From Alkalinema sp. CACIAM 70d (GTDB lineage: Bacteria; Cyanobacteriota; Cyanobacteriia; Leptolyngbyales; Leptolyngbyaceae): DNA of 64,000 bases. Below, piece after piece: positions 1 through 8,434 of this stretch. Location: positions 1-64,000 of the forward strand of contig MUGG01000190.1 in assembly GCA_002148405.1 (NCBI GenBank), read 5' to 3'. A program made the translations under genes and the position numbers. The notes beneath the pieces are model-generated. The model was given only the letters and a program-made list of their open reading frames with translations. It did no database searches and was not told the DNA's origin. The number at the start of each line of letters is the position of its first letter. The first letter of the stretch is position 1.

Positions 1-41
1 AGCCAGCAAGGCGGCTTGTTGTAGAATTTTAACATTCGATC

Positions 42-82
42 GAGCCACTCTTGTTTGTGATGTCAAACGGGTGGCTCAAATT
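42..82 (+). promoter_or_regulatory. Conserved leader hairpin before small orphan gene (copy A)
   Basis: Nine-base arms GAGCCACTC (42-50) and GGGTGGCTC (69-77) can pair, followed by a run AAATTTTT. The same leader (TAACATTCGATCG, hairpin, AATTTTTGGG) precedes the paralogous gene near 57.2 kb, and base differences between copies keep pairing through G-U. It resembles an intrinsic terminator or attenuator about 110 bases before the start codon. It could also be the terminator of a gene left of the window that has travelled with the locus. Confidence 0.5.
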
Positions 83-189
83 TTTGGGCTTCTTTCCGCC
101 CTCATCCCCAGCCCTTCTCCCGCAAACAGGAGCAGGGGGCAAGATTGTAGCAGGGATGGGATTCACTACAAACAGGAGAAGCTCACATT

Positions 190-408
190 ATGGCGAAAGG
201 TTCTAGCGATCGGAGCGATCGTGCAGTTCAACGTGAGAAACAACGCTTACAGATCCACTTAATCGGTCATCAAGAATTCATTCAGGATACAATTAATCAA
301 TTGCATACCCATCGCATTGCTGACAGGATTCATTGGAGTCAACCGATGCCGATCGTGCATTCCGACGGGCAATATATCAGCATATTGAGTCGCGAACGTC
401 TGCGTTAA
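190..408 (+). CDS. Small orphan protein, copy A of a three-copy locus
   Basis: A 72-residue protein of unknown function. The start has a good ribosome site (AGGAGA about 10 bases upstream). Residues 20-72 align with the small protein at 57204-57431: both carry a QI(H/Y)L(I/L)G segment, an INQL helix, a (D)RI(H/R)WS block followed by PMP/PIP, and a YIS(I/M) stretch near the end. The compact alpha/beta look and length suggest a small single domain, but I do not recognise the family. The last dozen codons and the downstream 200 bases recur in inverted orientation at 56557-56822. The paralogue and the preserved structured flanks argue that it is a real gene. Confidence 0.6.
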   Translation: MAKGSSDRSDRAVQREKQRLQIHLIGHQEFIQDTINQLHTHRIADRIHWSQPMPIVHSDGQYISILSRERLR

Positions 409-827
409 CGGTTAAAACGTTAGGTGTCCCACAGGTTTGTTTGTTTAGCAGTCTGTGGGCACCTCAGCCAGGGCGATCGAGGTTCCAGCAAAAACGATTT
501 GCTGATTCGTGGTAGTTGAGAGCGATTGTGTATTTTCTCCCTCATTTGTGTGATGCAAAGTTCGATCGGCTTTTCAGTCTGGTTCGTGGGCAGTTGTTTT
601 CAGATAAAAAAATTAGACAAATTTCATGATTCGCTTAACTTAACCCGTCGTCGTAACTAATTGGCAATGCTACACTATTTTCAGCAAAATTAACTCGAAG
701 CGGGTGAAATTTGTGTTAGCTGGCTAAGTGGCAGTTGAGATAGGAAATCTGGAATCTGGAATTTTGATTCGTTACTTAGAACACTGAGGTTCAGCGATGA
801 TCAAATCAAAAAGCGAGGTTTCTGCTT
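409..827. other. Intergenic: 3' hairpin and dispersed inverted repeat
   Basis: No gene is seen. Positions about 380-608 are homologous to the reverse complement of 56557-56822. The repeat includes a strong hairpin AGGTGTCCCACAG (422-434) / CTGTGGGCACCT (453-464) and a conserved block around 515-605 containing TTGTGTGATGCAAAGTTCG. The rest (610-827) is A+T-rich and shows only possible promoter-like words before the next gene. Confidence 0.6.
422..464 (+). repeat. Covarying 3' hairpin of the small-gene locus (copy A)
   Basis: Arms AGGTGTCCCACAG and CTGTGGGCACCT pair with one bulged T. In the inverted copy the equivalent arms (56721-56731 and 56752-56763) differ, but a C-G pair is replaced by T-A and another by a T-G wobble, so pairing is kept. 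There is no U tract, so it is probably not a classical terminator. Confidence 0.5.
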
Positions 828-1661
828 ATGACTGGACTTAGTCTTCTCAGCACATTTAGTCGAATATTTCAGAGTCGCGATCTGATGAAAGGAATTGAAT
901 CTGAAATTCTGGTTAAAACTGCCTCTAAAGATATCCCATCTGATTTTCCTATTTACTGGTTGATTCACCTAATCGACAAACAGCTTGAGAAAAGACAGAA
1001 AATCACAGTTATGTCAGGTCAATTAGTTGAAGAAATTGGTTGTTATAGGGAATTTTCCACCTTTGAGAAAGAAACGTTGAGGCGCTATAGGGCACACTTA
1101 GTTGAAGGTGCGCTTCCTTTGGTTGCCTTATCCAGCAGATTCCCTCACCTAGCCTGTGCTTACAAATCATTGTTTGATGATTCAGTGCATATTCATAAAC
1201 TCTCTCTTCCCTCGGCGTATGGTTTCTTACCACAACCTTATGTCCCAGAAGATTTTCCTATCGAGTACCTTTTGGAGGCAGTAGATATTCAAATAGCGGA
1301 ATTAGATCCTGCTGTTCTGAAAGGTGGAAATTTATTTACACTAATGGAATGTCGAAAGATGCTAGAGGAAGGAACGCTGTGTTTCTACGATCAAGGCTAT
1401 GTAGCAGGTTGTAAAACAATGGAATCCAAATTACTTTCTGCACTATATCCTGAAGAATCTCCCAAATTTATTCGGCAGCAAGCAGAAGCAGCTTGGAGAG
1501 TGCAGAATTCAAAGCCTGGTGATGAGCGGAGAGTGCAGAATTCAAAGCTTGGTGATGAGTTGCCTGATGAGTCCGCTTTTGTCAAAGGGTATTGTCATGG
1601 CTACCACAATATCCTTCAGGAAAAGCTAGCTCAGCTAGCTCAGCAGGATGACGGTGAATAG
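828..1661 (+). CDS. Uncharacterised protein with two related halves
   Basis: A 277-residue soluble protein without signal peptide or clear membrane segment. I do not recognise a family. It contains two similar segments, around residues 37-55 (SDFPIYWLIHLIDKQLE) and 138-155 (EDFPIEYLLEAVDIQIAE), suggesting an internal duplication of a helical domain. Near the C-terminus residues 224-245 are an exact-length tandem repeat of 11 residues (RVQNSK.GDE), caused by a 33-bp direct duplication at 1496-1561, which looks recent. It stands alone, with more than 400 bp of non-coding DNA on either side. Acidic Gln/Asp/Glu residues close the C-terminus. Confidence 0.6.
   Translation: MTGLSLLSTFSRIFQSRDLMKGIESEILVKTASKDIPSDFPIYWLIHLIDKQLEKRQKITVMSGQLVEEIGCYREFSTFEKETLRRYRAHLVEGALPLVALSSRFPHLACAYKSLFDDSVHIHKLSLPSAYGFLPQPYVPEDFPIEYLLEAVDIQIAELDPAVLKGGNLFTLMECRKMLEEGTLCFYDQGYVAGCKTMESKLLSALYPEESPKFIRQQAEAAWRVQNSKPGDERRVQNSKLGDELPDESAFVKGYCHGYHNILQEKLAQLAQQDDGE
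1496..1561 (+). repeat. 33-bp tandem duplication within a coding region
   Basis: Two adjacent copies (1496-1528, 1529-1561) of a 33-bp unit differ at a few bases. The reading frame is preserved and 11 residues are added to the host protein. Confidence 0.85.
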
Positions 1662-2102
1662 CGGTGCTATCCAGCTAACACTGCGTTGGTGTGAGCAGAA
1701 CAGAAGCTATTTGTGAGAGTTCTAGATCATTTGCCGCCTCAAAACTTCACCGTTATCGCATTCATAACATGACAAAGATTCTGTTCATGATGGTAAACGA
1801 TTGGTTATACAAGCGGTGAGTCTTTTTGTTGGAACACCACTAGATACTTGGCTGCATCGTCAGGTACCCGGTCTTACCAGCAGCAAAACAGAATGCAAAC
1901 CTATGTGAATGCCAAGGCAGGAATTGTGGCTTGATTTTCGCGATCGTGGTAGTTGTTGCCAGTATGAAGCCAAGCCGCAACGATCGTGGTGTCGGGTCGC
2001 TGATTGATGTGTATTTTTATCACTGTGAACTGATCACTACATAAACACGGGAGAATATTAAGACTGACTTGCCAATAGACAAATAAATCAACAGGTAAAC
2101 CA
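1662..2102. other. Intergenic, nothing recognised
   Basis: No open frame with credible composition is seen. CGATCGTGGT occurs twice (near 1944 and 1981). A dyad TGTGAACTGATCAC near 2025-2038 resembles a CRP site but has the wrong spacing. Confidence 0.4.
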
Positions 2103-2426
2103 GTGATTCAGTCTATCTTCTTCTTTATCCTTGCTGGACTCTGCGAAATTGGCGGAGGTTATTTGGTTTGGTTAACGCTTCGGGAAGGTAAGGATATCTG
2201 GTTAGCTGTGATTGGAGTTATCGTTCTTGGTCTGTATGGTGTAATTCCAACTTTGCAGCCCACTCACTTTGGACGCACCTATGCAGCCTACGGCGGTGTT
2301 TTTGTTGCGTTGTCTGTTTTGTGGGGATGGGCGGTCGATCGTGTTAGTCCCGATCTATTTGATCTTTTAGGGAGCTGGATTGTATTACTGGGTGTTTTAG
2401 TCATAATGTATGCGCCTAGAGCTTAA
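2103..2426 (+). CDS. YnfA / UPF0060 family small membrane protein
   Basis: A 107-residue, four-helix inner-membrane protein. The N-terminal helix (FFFILAGLCEIGGGYLVW) with its conserved Glu and the segment RTYAAYGGVFVALSVLWGW are hallmarks of YnfA (UPF0060), a family related in fold to small multidrug resistance transporters. The length fits the family. Translation probably starts at a GTG; no upstream ATG is in frame. The role in cyanobacteria is not established. The gene is monocistronic. Confidence 0.85.
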   Translation: MIQSIFFFILAGLCEIGGGYLVWLTLREGKDIWLAVIGVIVLGLYGVIPTLQPTHFGRTYAAYGGVFVALSVLWGWAVDRVSPDLFDLLGSWIVLLGVLVIMYAPRA

Positions 2427-2891
2427 CGATTAAGACATAAAAGTACTCGTCGATCGCGAATTCATTCTAGAGACGGTAAATGGATAGCTGTGCGGATGCC
2501 ATTGCCACTGAATACACTCTCCAATCACTGGCTTGTGTGTTCAACATCGCTACCCGTAGCCAGGATAATACTATCGCTGCGACTGGCTTTCCGTAACAGG
2601 ATTTCAACAGATCTTGGAGGCTGTATCCCCCTTCCATAGGGATAGGATTCCAGGAGTCCGTCGAGAGCCCCAGCCAACGTCACTTCATCCGTCAAAGCAG
2701 GGGCAGGCGATAATGAACTTGGGTAGGTCGTCATGGGTTTGGTTGGAATTCTTCTTGCCTGACCCTACCCCTGTTCTAGGGAATTTGCGATCGACTGAGT
2801 TTCTCTTGTCGCTGCCCACTTTAGCCGTTATCCTTCCTATTCATGAATCCCAGTCCAAAAAATAGTTAATATCTCACGCTTGAACTTGAAA
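2427..2891. other. Intergenic, no supported gene
   Basis: Short open frames exist on both strands (for example 2525-2734 on the minus strand, 69 codons) but have no convincing ribosome site or recognisable sequence. The stretch looks like decayed or leader DNA before the diguanylate cyclase gene. Confidence 0.35.
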
Positions 2892-4091
2892 ATGAAAATT
2901 GCAACATTGTTTCGCTTGATGACTGAAATCCCCGCTGAATGGCAGCAGGAATTTCTGGCGGAGTGGCATTATATTCGTTACCTCAGGGCTAGAGCCGTTG
3001 CTTGGATTACCCTAATCTACCCAGTTCTTACGATTCCACTGCTTATTTCTAAAGCTTCCCTAATTCCCGAGACTGGTTTTTCCCATGCACTTACATTGAT
3101 GTACCCATTAGGAATTGGAATCTTTGCCGTTTCTGCTTATTTACTGTTCAGTAACAAAGCAGTGCCCTCCCCAAGAGACCTACAACCCAGAAATATTCAA
3201 GCGACAAATCTCTATTTGATTAGCTTAGTGATCCTGTTTAATGGAGTGTTTGCAATTATTTGGGCATCCACAGGATTAAATTCTCCCTATATCGTTGGAA
3301 TATTTATTTATGCTTCGCTATTTTATAGACCTATAAAGATTAATCTTTTTCTTTACATTGCCAATTTCTTTTTCTATATCTCTTATATTTCTATTTTTAG
3401 TTTTAATTTCTCAATCACCAATCGCATAGTAGCCTATTTTTCCGGAATTTTATCCACAGGTTTTGCTTTAATCATCGCAACTTCTCTATTTAATTCCATC
3501 GTATCCAATTTCGTCAATCGCCGTACCATTGAGCAGCAGGCCGCAACATTAGGGGATACCAATATTAGATTGAATTTACTGGCAAATCTAGACGGACTCA
3601 CACAAATTGCCAATCGACGACTCTTTGACCTTCACTTCGATCAGCTGTGGCAACAGCTCGGACGCTCCAATACCTTTTTAAGCGTATTACTGTGTGATGT
3701 GGATTTTTTCAAACGCTTTAATGACACCTATGGACACCTAGCAGGAGATCAATGCCTAAAGCAAGTAGCAGGTATGATTGAGAAAAGTCTACAAAGAGAG
3801 GGCGATCTCGTAGCCCGTTATGGAGGAGAGGAGTTTGGAATACTGTTGCCTAATACAGGAAAAGAAGGTGCGATCGCCATCGCTGAGAAAATCTGTCAAG
3901 CAGTGAGATCCCTAGAAATTCCTCACGAAGGGTCGATTCACGGTCAGGTGACGATTAGTGTGGGTCTGGCTTGGGTCATTCCCAGCCCGCACAGATTGCC
4001 TGAGCAATTGCTTCAATCTGCTGATGAAGCTCTCTACCGCGCTAAGCATGATGGACGCGATCGCTTCTCTTATCTGGAGGGTGGGCTATAA
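2892..4091 (+). CDS. Membrane-bound diguanylate cyclase (GGDEF)
   Basis: Makes cyclic di-GMP from two GTP. The first roughly 210 residues form about six hydrophobic helices, a membrane sensor module of unknown ligand. A GGDEF domain follows: the LDGLTQIANRR start motif, DVDFFKRFNDTYGH metal/substrate motif and the active signature GGEEF (residues 311-315). An RxxD inhibitory site (REGD, residue 302 on) lies five residues before GGEEF, so product inhibition is likely. ATG at 2892 is chosen; an in-frame TTG lies 12 bases earlier. A small membrane protein gene starts 5 bp after the stop, so the two are probably cotranscribed. Confidence 0.9.
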   Translation: MKIATLFRLMTEIPAEWQQEFLAEWHYIRYLRARAVAWITLIYPVLTIPLLISKASLIPETGFSHALTLMYPLGIGIFAVSAYLLFSNKAVPSPRDLQPRNIQATNLYLISLVILFNGVFAIIWASTGLNSPYIVGIFIYASLFYRPIKINLFLYIANFFFYISYISIFSFNFSITNRIVAYFSGILSTGFALIIATSLFNSIVSNFVNRRTIEQQAATLGDTNIRLNLLANLDGLTQIANRRLFDLHFDQLWQQLGRSNTFLSVLLCDVDFFKRFNDTYGHLAGDQCLKQVAGMIEKSLQREGDLVARYGGEEFGILLPNTGKEGAIAIAEKICQAVRSLEIPHEGSIHGQVTISVGLAWVIPSPHRLPEQLLQSADEALYRAKHDGRDRFSYLEGGL

Positions 4092-4095
4092 TCCA

Positions 4096-4548
4096 ATGCA
4101 TGACATTATGATTTCAGTCTCAGAACTGTTGAAAGGCTTGCTCATTCTGAACCTGCTACTCTCTCCGCTCACCCTATGCCTGACCGTTTACATCGCGATT
4201 ATGGGTGGCAGTCATCCGGATTCCCCGGGTTTTCTGCGCTCCTTCGGCATTACCGCAGGTTTTATCTACGGAACCCCGATCGGGCTACTGGTCTGGCTGA
4301 TCATGATGGGTAAGTTCTTCGACTTTATATTTCAGATCACACCGATCGCCAATCCATCCGTATCCTGTCTCAGCATCTTCATTGCTGCTGTACTATTTGT
4401 TGTTGCAGGCAATATTTTCATTGATCATTTATATCAATTTAAGCAGGGTAACTACATGATTTCTATCGTTGCCCTGCTTATCACAATTCTCTATACTGTA
4501 ACGTTGTATTTTTCAGCAAAGATCCCTATCCCATGGCTTGCCATATAA
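4096..4548 (+). CDS. Small four-helix membrane protein after the diguanylate cyclase gene
   Basis: A 150-residue protein with four predicted membrane helices (around residues 10-35, 52-75, 92-112 and 126-145) and short hydrophilic loops. I do not recognise a family. Its frame is open further upstream inside the GGDEF gene, but the ATG at 4096 directly after that stop gives a natural start. The spacing suggests translational coupling with the diguanylate cyclase, so it may be a partner or membrane modulator of it; that is inference. Confidence 0.5.
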   Translation: MHDIMISVSELLKGLLILNLLLSPLTLCLTVYIAIMGGSHPDSPGFLRSFGITAGFIYGTPIGLLVWLIMMGKFFDFIFQITPIANPSVSCLSIFIAAVLFVVAGNIFIDHLYQFKQGNYMISIVALLITILYTVTLYFSAKIPIPWLAI

Positions 4549-4581
4549 TTTTCACCATGGGTTGGAGGGATACCCAAAGCA

Positions 4582-4926
4582 CTACCAACGCAAACGCCCA
4601 GTTGTCACAAACTTATAGCCTGTCACAAACGCCAACGCCGAAACCAAAAACGTCCACAACGAAGTCGGTTTCACAATAATGCCACCGCTAACAAACGCTA
4701 AAACAATCCCCAACCCCACCAGAATCCAGCCAATTTCCCGGTTACTCGATCGCTCAGACACCAAAAAAAAGATCCCAGACAGAACCGTCAGAATCGATCC
4801 CGTTGCTGGAATCGCCTTCCACCAATAACCCGCTGTCTGGGTTGTAAAAATAACGTTCTGGCTGAGAAAATAGACCCCTGCCAGAATGAGGGCAAAACCA
4901 ACCAATTGACTGAGAAAGCGGGTCAT
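4582..4926 (-). CDS. Hypothetical four-helix membrane protein
   Basis: About 114 residues with four hydrophobic segments separated by short polar turns (NREIG, KPTS), ending in GYKFVTTGRLRW. No family is recognised. ATG at 4926 is preferred; a GTG at 4944 is an alternative that adds six residues. It lies convergent with the preceding membrane-protein gene and downstream of malQ on the opposite side of a roughly 120-bp gap, so it is likely expressed from its own promoter. Confidence 0.55.
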   Translation of the reverse strand: MTRFLSQLVGFALILAGVYFLSQNVIFTTQTAGYWWKAIPATGSILTVLSGIFFLVSERSSNREIGWILVGLGIVLAFVSGGIIVKPTSLWTFLVSALAFVTGYKFVTTGRLRW

Positions 4927-5065
4927 AAAATGCAACAACGTCACAATTTCTTTGACTACATCCTAACCCAAAGACTTTCCTGAGACTCTGCCGGGGGAAA
5001 TTCTTCGGTTTGGTTGGTCTTGCCTGAACTCGCAAGCTGATGCAGGTTAAATGATTCAGGTTAAA

Positions 5066-6658
5066 TCAGTAGGGCAAGCGGCCAAACCGATCGGTCATCC
5101 GACGCAAACGATCGCGAATCCAATCCGTTTGGATGGCTTCTTCCCGATAGCGCCACCCCCAGTTGCCCTCTGGTTGACCCGGATAGTTCATCCGCGCATC
5201 CGACCCCAACCCAAACAAATCCTGCAATGGAATAATCGCTAAATTTGCCACTGAACTCAAGGCAACCCGAATCATATCCCAGTGGATCCCATAGGGACTC
5301 ACCGCCCCAATGTGCACCAGCAGATTATCTCGCTCCCAATCATTCAACTTCTCAAACCAGCCCACCGTCGTATCATTGTCGTGGGTTCCGGTATAGACCA
5401 AACAATTGCGGGGATAGTTAAACGGTAAAAAGCAGTTTCCCGGATCCGACCCGAAAGCAAAATGTAACACCTTCATGCCCGGAAACTCAAACTTATCCCG
5501 CAACGCTTCCACCTCTGGGGTAATCACGCCCAAATCCTCCGCCAGGATCGGCAGCTTACCCAGCTTTTCCCGCAGCATCGTAAAAAATTCATCGCCAGGA
5601 GCCTTGACCCAGCCTCCATTCATCGCTGTTTCTTCCCCTTCCGGCACAGACCAAAAGGCTTCAAACCCGCGAAAATGGTCAATTCGAATCCAATCGACTA
5701 GATCCAGCATGGCGTCAAAGCGCTGAATCCACCAGGCAAAACCCGTTTGCTGAAGGTACTCCCAGTTATAGACCGGATTCCCCCATAATTGCCCCGTTTC
5801 GCTGAAATAGTCCGGTGGAACGCCCGCCATCTGGGATACCACCCCCGTATCTTCATCCAAGGAAAAGTTTTTCGGCTGTGCCCACACATCGGCACTGTCA
5901 TGGGCCACATAGATGGGAATATCACCGATGATTTGAACCCGACGATCGGCAGCATAGGCTTTAATCGCTTGCCATTGCCGGAAAAACTCAAACTGCAAAT
6001 ATTTTTGGAAGGCAACTTCAGCTTGCAGCGTTTGCGACCATTGCATCATCGCATCCGGTTTACGCCATGCAATCTCCTTCGGCCACTCGTACCAACTTTG
6101 GCCCTCATGGGCAATCTTCAGCGCCATAAATAACGCATAGTCGTCTAACCAAGATGCTTTCGCATGACAAAAGTCTTCAAAATCGACCCAATAATGAACC
6201 ACTTCCGGCTCTATCGTCTCTGGGGCAGGGTCTTCAGCCGCAGCTTCCACAATTACGATCGGCTCAGGGTCTGGTTTTGGGCCGGGTACCGCGATCGTCT
6301 GAAAGCGATACCAAGCTTTGCGGTAGAGAGGATACTTGGTGGCAATCACACGATCGAAATCGATCGTATCCAAGGGAAACTCAGGATAATGGGCCAAATC
6401 ACTTTCATCCAGCAAACCCTGTTGCTGCAAGATGTCTAAACTAATGAGCAGTGGATTTCCAGCCAATGCCGAATAACACATGTAGGGAGAATTACCAAAA
6501 CTAGTCGGCCCTAAGGGTAGAACTTGCCAAAATTGCTGCCCAGCCCCTGCGAGAAAATCAAGAAATTGTCGGGCAGAAGCGCCTAAATCACCAATCCCGA
6601 AGCGGCTGGGAAAAGATGTTGGATGAAGCAAAATGCCACTGGCGCGGTAAGAGAGCAT
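5066..6658 (-). CDS. malQ: 4-alpha-glucanotransferase (amylomaltase)
   Basis: Glycoside hydrolase family 77 enzyme that transfers maltooligosaccharide units, used in glycogen turnover in the cytosol. The catalytic aspartate lies in RIDHFRG (Asp327), the acid/base glutamate in AEDLG (Glu374) and the third carboxylate in the THDND motif (427-429). At 530 residues it is slightly longer than usual because of a proline/glutamate-rich insertion at about residues 122-155, between strands of the N-terminal part. The start at 6658 begins with MLSYRASGILLHPTSFPS, the typical N-terminus. Over 750 bp of non-coding DNA lies upstream. Confidence 0.95.
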   Translation of the reverse strand: MLSYRASGILLHPTSFPSRFGIGDLGASARQFLDFLAGAGQQFWQVLPLGPTSFGNSPYMCYSALAGNPLLISLDILQQQGLLDESDLAHYPEFPLDTIDFDRVIATKYPLYRKAWYRFQTIAVPGPKPDPEPIVIVEAAAEDPAPETIEPEVVHYWVDFEDFCHAKASWLDDYALFMALKIAHEGQSWYEWPKEIAWRKPDAMMQWSQTLQAEVAFQKYLQFEFFRQWQAIKAYAADRRVQIIGDIPIYVAHDSADVWAQPKNFSLDEDTGVVSQMAGVPPDYFSETGQLWGNPVYNWEYLQQTGFAWWIQRFDAMLDLVDWIRIDHFRGFEAFWSVPEGEETAMNGGWVKAPGDEFFTMLREKLGKLPILAEDLGVITPEVEALRDKFEFPGMKVLHFAFGSDPGNCFLPFNYPRNCLVYTGTHDNDTTVGWFEKLNDWERDNLLVHIGAVSPYGIHWDMIRVALSSVANLAIIPLQDLFGLGSDARMNYPGQPEGNWGWRYREEAIQTDWIRDRLRRMTDRFGRLPY

Positions 6659-7418
6659 AGTCGTTCACAGTTTCCCGTTTCACAGGTTGTCAGCCAAAGG
6701 CAGCATAGCATAGGCCATTGGAGGCGGAACGTAACCAATCCCACAGTCCCCATTCCAGTCCTTCCAGCCCAGCGTACAAGGCGGAATTAACCTCAAACTC
6801 TCGCAGTACTTACCACCCATTTTTTGACAATTTTTTAATTGTCTTAACCTCAGCATTACCTAAAAATTGAGTCATGTATAATAGTTAGGGTCAACTGATT
6901 CCGTAAAGCAATGCAAATATTCACAAACCCCATGCAGTTACTTAACTTAACACAGAGAAAATAAGGAAAACCATCTACAACCTATTATTAAGCAATTGAT
7001 TAAGTAAGATTGAGACCGCTTTTGATTTGTTACGCCCACATCCATTCTGCGCTCCATGCAGCGATCGATCACAGTTTTAGCGAAGCATGGTTTTAGCGAA
7101 ACTGGTCAGTCAGAGGCCGTAGCAGATTGTTTCCGGTAATAGCGATGAGTGACTGAAGTACTTTCCATACAGCTTTGCTGTGTAGCTTTCTAAGTTGGGT
7201 TTCCTGGGAATCCTTTGATGCTGTAGTTGAGTGCATTCGATCGGACTTTGAGTCGTCGATTTTAAGGTTAGGGTCAATGAAATAAACCGATATTTTTGTT
7301 TGACTCAGCTTATTTGACTCAGACTGTTCAACAATCTATCAGACTGTTCGAAAGTGCATTAGACAGTGCGTTAAGTCTCTTTTAGCCCCTTTTAGGTTCC
7401 TGTGAGAGGAATTCAACT
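6659..7418. other. Long intergenic region between divergent malQ and a hypothetical gene
   Basis: No credible gene is seen. A TATAAT at 6877-6882 and a TTGACA at 6824-6829 occur but are not correctly spaced for one promoter. Near 7300-7400 there are short direct repeats (TTTGACTCAG twice, AGACTGTTC twice). Confidence 0.4.
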
Positions 7419-7802
7419 ATGTTCTCACATTTCAACGATCAGCCATCTCAGCCTGCGTACCAGGGTCATATCTCGCTGGAACCCGTTGTAGTGCCTAGTC
7501 TTTCCTCCTCTTGTCAAGACGGTCTCTGCATTGGGGAAGTAGAAGGGTTCCTGAAGCAGTCCATTGCAGCGCTACAATGTGCAGTAGCCCAAATTCAGCC
7601 ACAGTCCTCCCCTCGCAATGTGATTTTGAGCCTCGATCGGATGAAAGCAGAGATCCTTGACATCTACGTCATGCTGGAGCATATCAAGAAAGAATCTCTC
7701 CAACAGTCTGCCAATCCATCCCTCTCGCCCCAATTAACAACAGATTTGCAAAGGTTGATCGATCGCATTCAGCAACTCATGGTCAGTGTTGCGCGATTGT
7801 AA
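7419..7802 (+). CDS. Hypothetical soluble protein, helical C-terminus
   Basis: A 127-residue protein. Residues 1-40 look unstructured; residues 40-127 are mostly amphipathic helices (EVEGFLKQSIAALQCAVAQI, a second helix around LDRMKAEILDIYVMLEHIKK, a third near TTDLQRLIDRIQQLMVSV) and could form a helical bundle or coiled coil. A GAGAGG element lies about 10 bases before the ATG. No family is recognised. It has a long gap on both sides and precedes the subtilase gene by 630 bp. Confidence 0.5.
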   Translation: MFSHFNDQPSQPAYQGHISLEPVVVPSLSSSCQDGLCIGEVEGFLKQSIAALQCAVAQIQPQSSPRNVILSLDRMKAEILDIYVMLEHIKKESLQQSANPSLSPQLTTDLQRLIDRIQQLMVSVARL

Positions 7803-8434
7803 TGCGGGCTTCGTGTTCTATATCCCTGGTTTGGGTGAGGGACTTTAGGAACTTTGTTGATTCAACTCTGTTAATTCAATATTTAGTCAACCTAAATATT
7901 AAATTACCCAAAGGGGTAAGTTCCATCTATCCGAATATCGATCAGAATGGTAGTGATCGTAACGCTTCGCTTCGGGTAAACCCCATTGGATTGAGTTCAC
8001 TAGTGTGCGTCACGCTTCACTTGGGTTAGAAAATCAAGTCTAGGTTAAACAATCAAGTCGGAAAATTAGGTTGGTCAATCCGGCTTGAAGTCAGGTTTGT
8101 CCTTGCAGTCAGGTTCGTTAAGTTTGTGGTTCCCTAATCTTTCGCTGAACATTGCACAAAGAGCCGTGATGTAAATTATTTCGATTTCCAATACTTTTTC
8201 TGAACAGGTTGTTCTATTAAGGTGGAAAAGTTTAAAGCGTTTTCATCTCCGACAATCTTTCAGATCAGTTCTTAATTCTTAATCTATTCCTTCGTGGTTT
8301 AGAGAGAGTTCGATCGATGTTTTTTCTCTATTTTGTTTTGCTTCAATTGCATTAATAGTTGAGTGATAGGTTGGATTTCTAGAAATAATCCAGTCTATGA
8401 CATTTTTGTTTATCTCATTAATCTTTAGGAGTTT
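7803..8434. other. Intergenic before the subtilase gene
   Basis: No supported gene. Imperfect 21-bp direct copies (CGTAACGCTTCGCTTCGGG near 7958 and CGTCACGCTTCACTTGGG near 8008) and several AATCAAGTC words are present. The A+T-rich stretch 8155-8430 probably holds the promoter and leader of the downstream protease gene. Confidence 0.35.

Noticed and set aside
2024..2040. CRP-like site upstream of the YnfA-family gene
   Set aside because: TGTGAACTGATCAC has five, not six, bases between half-sites and the second half is incomplete.
2525..2734. 69-codon minus-strand frame
   Set aside because: No ribosome site, no recognised motif and no supporting neighbour; kept only as a remark in the intergenic entry.
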